Below are positions 59,324 through 64,000 of a DNA stretch of 64,000 nucleotides, one piece after another. Below the pieces are notes generated by a model that was not told the DNA's origin, did not search any database, and was given only the letters and a program-made list of their open reading frames with translations. The translations under genes and the position numbers were made by a program. Origin of the DNA: Rhynchospora pubera (Eukaryota > Streptophyta > Magnoliopsida > Poales > Cyperaceae); NCBI GenBank assembly GCA_028095005.1, contig CM051461.1, positions 57,455,840 to 57,519,839 of the forward strand, written 5' to 3'. Numbering within the stretch: position 1 is the stretch's first letter; every line of letters begins with the position of its first letter.

Positions 59324-59490
59324 GGAGCCGTTTGGATCGCTTAGGAATTTGGAAAATTTGGAAAGTTGCAATTCCTAGAAATAAATTTATTGAGAAGTGT
59401 GTAACTTTGTAAAGAGTTTGGATTGTTTATAATAAATTTATGGTAGAAAAATGAAATTTTCCAAATTCCTTGGAGAATCCAAACAGCCCC
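59324..59490. mobile_element. Tourist-like (PIF/Harbinger) MITE, 167 bp
   Basis: The ends GGAGCCGTTTGGAT and the inverted GGGGCTGTTTGGAT are flanked by TTA on both sides (59321-59323 and 59491-59493), the classic PIF/Harbinger duplication. Confidence 0.82.
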
Positions 59491-59713
59491 TTAGTATCTT
59501 TTGTGCTTAACATTCACTATAAAACATCAAAAAAAAAAAAAATTCACTATATAATTAATCATTGTGCTGATGACACGGTCTTTAAACCGACCCCGATCAT
59601 TTATAGTATCAAATTCAAGTGCCATTGATCTTCCGCGGTTCCGCCCCCCTCATAAATAGAAATATTGGAGAAATCAGTTAACACTTGCAGTCACCAAGGA
59701 TTAATTCATAAAA

Positions 59714-59740
59714 CTAGTGGGTGCTCGCGCGTTGCGCGAT
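59714..59740 (-). mobile_element. Helitron-like 3' terminus
   Basis: On the minus strand a perfect hairpin (TCGCGC AAC GCGCGA, 59725-59739) is followed 7 bases later by CTAG (59714-59717) and a host T. This fits the Helitron rule of a hairpin then CTRR before T. The element body would extend to higher coordinates. No 5' TC end was recognised. Confidence 0.5.
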
Positions 59741-61546
59741 CTATTTTTTTCTTATCGATTCTTAATATGCCAATAATATAATAATTTTCATAATATATTA
59801 AAATTGCCCATCATGAAAACCTTTGACCTCGTTAAAAATTGAAATCTGTATTGAACTATAGATTGAAAGAAAAAAAGAAAAAGAAACAATTGTAAAGGGA
59901 AGAAGTGGGATTGGGAAATAACACATATATGATATGATTGAAATTAAACATAAGTAAATAATTGTAAAAATATATCTTAATCAAGCACCAGGACTCGTTA
60001 GTCATTATATCTTTGATAGAAGATATTTTTTGAGTGAAACAAATATGAAGTATGTTGAGAGTTGTATCGCTAGAAACAAAAAGAAAGCCGAATGAAGAAG
60101 ATATGAAACAAAAACAAAGTTATATTTGGGGGGAATTGAGTATCTGGTTAGTCATTTGCAAGGTCCTGCCAAAAGATTGCGAGGGTTTTGAGTATGGTAA
60201 ACTCACCTCCATATTTCGCAATGCTCATATGAAAAGTACGAACAGAGTTTCTAATTCTACCCTGCAGGGAAAAAAGGCATCATATAAAAGGAATGCAATA
60301 TCATGAAAAGCATGCATCTGTGCTTGAATGAGATCTTGAGTTTGTGTGCAACTGATACAATGAACTCATACAATCTGATGTTGTTGTCAATTCTATTTAA
60401 ATAAAAAAATGAAAAGATTAATCTAGTGTCAGAAAATGCAAATGTAGTAAGAATATACAAAATCATGACACATAGGGTCTAATATTTTAGTCGTCAAAAT
60501 ATATTTTTGCATTGATTCATTGAAATAATAATATCGAAAGAGTTTCAATGAAAGTCCAAATCCTTCAGTACAAATTCAAAGAGAAAAGCAAGGACTGAAT
60601 TGTAAGGTTTCACATCTTGATGGAAAATAATATACCACAATTTCAAACCGTTCCAGCTATTTACACAACGTCTGCATAAATCTAAAGAGGAATAGATAGA
60701 AGCAAAAGAAAATTTAAAAAGTTGCAACAGACAATAAGGCATAGAAAGAAAAAAAATTCTGTCTATTAAAACAAAGTCGAGACATATTCATTTTTTACCA
60801 ATGAAATATAGATTACTATTGTAAATAATCAATACATGACACAATAATACGTCAAATAGGACAATCTATTTTTTGTAAAAAATTGAGATGGCAAATAAAT
60901 TAGCTGAAAAAATAACTTCAGCTATTTTACAATCCTATATTGTGTTAAATTAATTTTTATTTTCTAATCACCATTACAATTAAAAACTAAAATTATAAAC
61001 TGAAGAGAAAACAATACTTTTATTGATATTGTAAATTGCTTAGTTTATGAAAAGGCAAGAGATCTGACGAACATATGTAGAGTCAGTCCAACAGTTTTAA
61101 TTTCGTCAACGACAAAAAACATCATAAAGTCACAATCTGAAAATCGTGTAATTTTCAAAGCAAATGAGTAGTATCAGCCTAAAAACATCATTCTTGTTGT
61201 AGCCATTTAAGGCTGAGACTTTTGACTTGATTTGAATTTAATAAATCTTGCTTAAAATTAAAGTGTAAATATCCATATGCTTTTGATGACCATTATACCT
61301 GTTTATCAAGTACGAATATAAACCTGTTAAAAAATTATAAAAAAATTTAAAAAATTCAAATAATCAAAACTGTCTGCTAAACCAATTTAAACAATCTAAC
61401 TGGAATATATCAACATCAATTAGGTGCTCAAGCAATTTGTACATGTCCACGGTTGCCAAAAAGTTAGTTACATGTATAAGAAAACAACCTTTTTAAATTT
61501 CGAGTCTCTGACCAATTAGAATTATTAGAGAGAGAGAGTATACATT
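59741..61546. other. Non-coding, possible Helitron body
   Basis: AT-rich with only short ORFs (84 codons at 60052-60306 without a recognisable domain). No Rep or helicase remnants are seen. Confidence 0.4.
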
Positions 61547-63578
61547 TCATCCAGCATGCTTTCTCTGAGCCACAATATGATGATCGTCCTTCTCAGCAAG
61601 TGCCTGAGAGGGTAAAACAATGGAGCAACATTTTATGTCCTTATATATGTTTTTGGAAGTTGCTTACATCCTTCATAGATCATACTTAAATACCTTTGGT
61701 CACAGGATATTAGTGAAGATTTTGTTGTAGTCCTGCAAATAAAAAATCTCACAAATTATATTACACCGTGGCATAAGAAAATGTACCTAAATGCTATAAG
61801 TAGATAGAAGTCACTTGTGGAGAATGAATATTTCCTTCCATCTGCAACACACAAATATTGATATCAGTAAATCGAACACTAACTCTGTATTTATCATCTT
61901 TCCATCTAAATGTGTCAATGAGACAGAATCAAATTTCCTGGTTCTCCATTGCTAAATTAGAGAAATTATATACTCGAATACTGTATTTTTACTCTTCTTT
62001 AAGAAAATAATTTCAGAAATAAATATCAGTTAAGCCCCAAAAAAAAAAGATAGGATCAGTAGTACAAAGTTTGCTAATAAATATGAGCAGATGAGAAAAT
62101 TGACAGCACAAAAGAAGGAATTAAGTAAAAACTTTCAAATTTTTTTATATGATTTAATTTCACCAATAAAAAAAAACCCAAATATATAATAACAAAATCA
62201 CTCTCTAATTCTGCAATTAACCTTGAGAAAGGATGGCTCAGTCAAAGACCTAGATATAAACAATTCCAACGTGTCTCCTTGAAGCGGCACCTAAAATGCT
62301 TTTATTTCCAAAAACTTCAAATATCACTTCTAAAATTTGAGAGTATTGCATAGTATCATTAGGAAAATATAAAATTTAAATTGATCAATAGCGTATTTCA
62401 TAGCACCACCAAGAGAATTTTAGAGTATTGCTTGCATAGTATTATTATTTTTTTGGGTTATTCTGTACCAGTGCTTCAAGACCAAGCAAAAAATGAACCA
62501 AATCAAACCAGCACCAAAGTAGGCTGAAAACTGACCTGAACAAAATTAAGGGAAGTTTAACACACTTGTCTATAGCTACACCATCAATATTAAAATTAAT
62601 ATTAAAAGAATTACCTGGATTTTGAGGCCTTGTCTGACTTCCACCAAACTATCTCATTTCTCTTGCGTTCAGCCTATAAGGTGAATACAAATTTAATTCA
62701 TTTTCTACCATATACAGAAAATAATAAAAGAAGCGCAATTCCAATTCGCATTGTAATGTAAAAAATTGACATGTACCAGTTTAGTACCAAACCCATCTTC
62801 AATACTGGTACAATAAAGACATTCTATCACATTCTAAACATGAATGGAGTATGTGAAGATAATTAAAAAGGGATCAGTCATTCAAAGAATGCCTCTCTTT
62901 ATTATCCCGTTTGTAAATATGAGAGAATTGTGCATGTTGATGAATGATAATTCGAGTTCTAATATCATGATGCAAATCGAAAAGGGTGAAAAAAAATGAA
63001 ACAAAACTAACATACGTTATGACATTTGAAGCTTCTTCATTTAGCTTAACATATTGAAATGCCTACCCTTCTTTGCCATCTGTTGCTTTGCCTGCTTCTT
63101 CAATGTAATGAAATTTGAGAAACAAAAGAATAAAATGAAAGGAAAATAAAGATGAATGGCTGGCTCAATAATGATAAAAATGAACTGATTTGAAGCTAAG
63201 GGAAAAAATACGCTAAAAATAAATATGATCTACCATTACTGTGATGACTATCTACTCTTCACTGCAGTTTTCACATGTCTCTACTCGCTCCTCTTGATCC
63301 TCTCTCAATGTTGGTCACTATTCTAGTCCAAGGTGAGATCAAATAGACCGAATTAGTGTAGTTAAGTCTTTGGACCTATGACTTTTTGAGATGAGGAAGA
63401 ACCTAATGAAGGAACAATTGACAGAGAAAAAGTGGAACTTGTACCCAACTGGAAGAGGAGCGGAAGAGGAAGGTGTACTCACAATGGAATCAGCGAGGCG
63501 ATGTCGAAGGGCGTCCAGATCGGCCGCGAGGAGTCCCAATGATCTCTCCGCTCTGACCTCGAAAACTGCATAGAACAA
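61547..63578 (-). CDS. Possible multi-exon gene, unrecognised, model incomplete
   Basis: Three open segments have consensus splice edges on the minus strand. The first is 63483-63578 (starts MFYAVFEVRAERSLG, ends LADSI before GTGAGT). The second is 62615-62673 (after TTATAG; AERKRNEIVWWKSDKAS, before GTAATT). The last is 61547-61603 (after CTCTCAG; ALAEKDDHHIVAQRKHAG then stop). The first two join in phase. Joining to the last needs at least one more exon. A candidate near 62225-62290 (VPLQGDTLELFIS) gives a frame conflict. The peptides are charged and helical in style and I do not recognise the family. It could be a decayed gene. Confidence 0.3.
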
Positions 63579-64000
63579 CCAAGCAGTCTAGCAGAAAAAA
63601 CGGGTAGCAGTCTAGCAGATGAAAGAAAATTCGAGAGGAGGAGAGGTAAGCCAGTACAAACTCACAGTGTATTGACCTTTCATGCGTGGAAAAGACACCT
63701 CGATCAAAGAGGCGGACAGATTGATTGATCGGACGAACCGGATTGATTCGGAAAAAATAAATGGCCGAGATTGAAACACTGTCGGGAGAACTGTGGATCC
63801 ACAGTATCGGATGCGGATGTATGCGGATGTATTTCTCCGGATTAATGTATTGTCTTTTGATTATATAAAACATAGTAACCATGGTTATAACAATAATATT
63901 AATGAGAAAGTAACACGCTCTCATAGCATGATTACAGTTAAAAATTTACTACAGGAATTCATTTTCCAACATATTTCCTAAAGATAGTCAAGAATCCACC
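63579..64000. other. Window edge, possible 5' region of the gene at left
   Basis: Moderately GC-rich near 63600-63830, as expected of a gene start. The minus ORF at 63490-63924 overlaps the candidate first exon in another frame and shows no domain. Confidence 0.3.

Noticed and set aside
1..64000. CRISPR arrays, operons and bacterial signals
   Set aside because: None are present; the sequence is plant nuclear DNA and the only regular arrays are minisatellites and transposon subterminal repeats.

Overview
This window is nuclear DNA from a flowering plant. It is AT-rich, has few genes and is crowded with plant transposons. The evidence is intron-containing genes with GT..AG junctions, plant-specific families (an SUVH methyltransferase, an NDR1/HIN1-like protein, a FAR1-related sequence, a 14-3-3 exon), and Ty3/gypsy and Ty1/copia elements primed by initiator-Met tRNA. 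The species cannot be named from the sequence alone.

Only three host genes look intact, all on the minus strand: a membrane NDR1/HIN1-like (LEA_2) protein at 14.0-14.9 kb, a single-exon SUVH1/3-type SRA-SET protein at 26.7-28.5 kb, and a two-exon WRNIP1/RarA-type AAA+ ATPase at 43.5-45.6 kb. A fourth, unrecognised minus-strand gene may occupy 61.5-63.6 kb. A FAR1-related (FRS) gene at 49.9-55.4 kb is dead: its transposase core is deleted, it is frameshifted, and a 3.7 kb probable solo LTR splits it inside the SWIM zinc-finger region.

Layout. 0-14 kb: non-coding DNA with MITEs (hAT, Mutator-like, Tourist-like), a minisatellite and a possible Helitron trace. 14-15 kb: the NHL gene with a Mutator-like MITE upstream. 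17.0-25.7 kb: a very young Tekay/Del-type chromovirus on the minus strand, with a gag frameshift and a truncated 3' LTR, abutted by a MITE. 26.6-28.5 kb: SUVH. 29.6-40.9 kb: a LINE split by a 9.7 kb Ty1/copia element with a clean GGTCC target duplication. The copia LTRs are nearly identical but its gag-pol is thoroughly ruined. 40.9-42.7 kb: a Pack-MULE-like element carrying one 14-3-3 exon between 0.3 kb inverted repeats. 43.5-47.4 kb: WRNIP1 with a 1.6 kb Mutator-like element just upstream, itself holding a MITE and a LINE tail. 47.5-56.9 kb: two inward-facing hAT-type ends flank the FRS pseudogene region. 57-60 kb: hAT MITEs (one nested in another), a Tourist-like MITE and a Helitron-like 3' end. 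60-64 kb: mostly featureless AT-rich DNA plus the possible gene.

The host genes do not form a pathway. The interest lies in transposon layering: at least five nested or abutting insertions can be ordered from target-site duplications. Two cases stand out: a gene-fragment capture with intact splice sites, and a copia family that appears to have moved recently despite a dead polyprotein.
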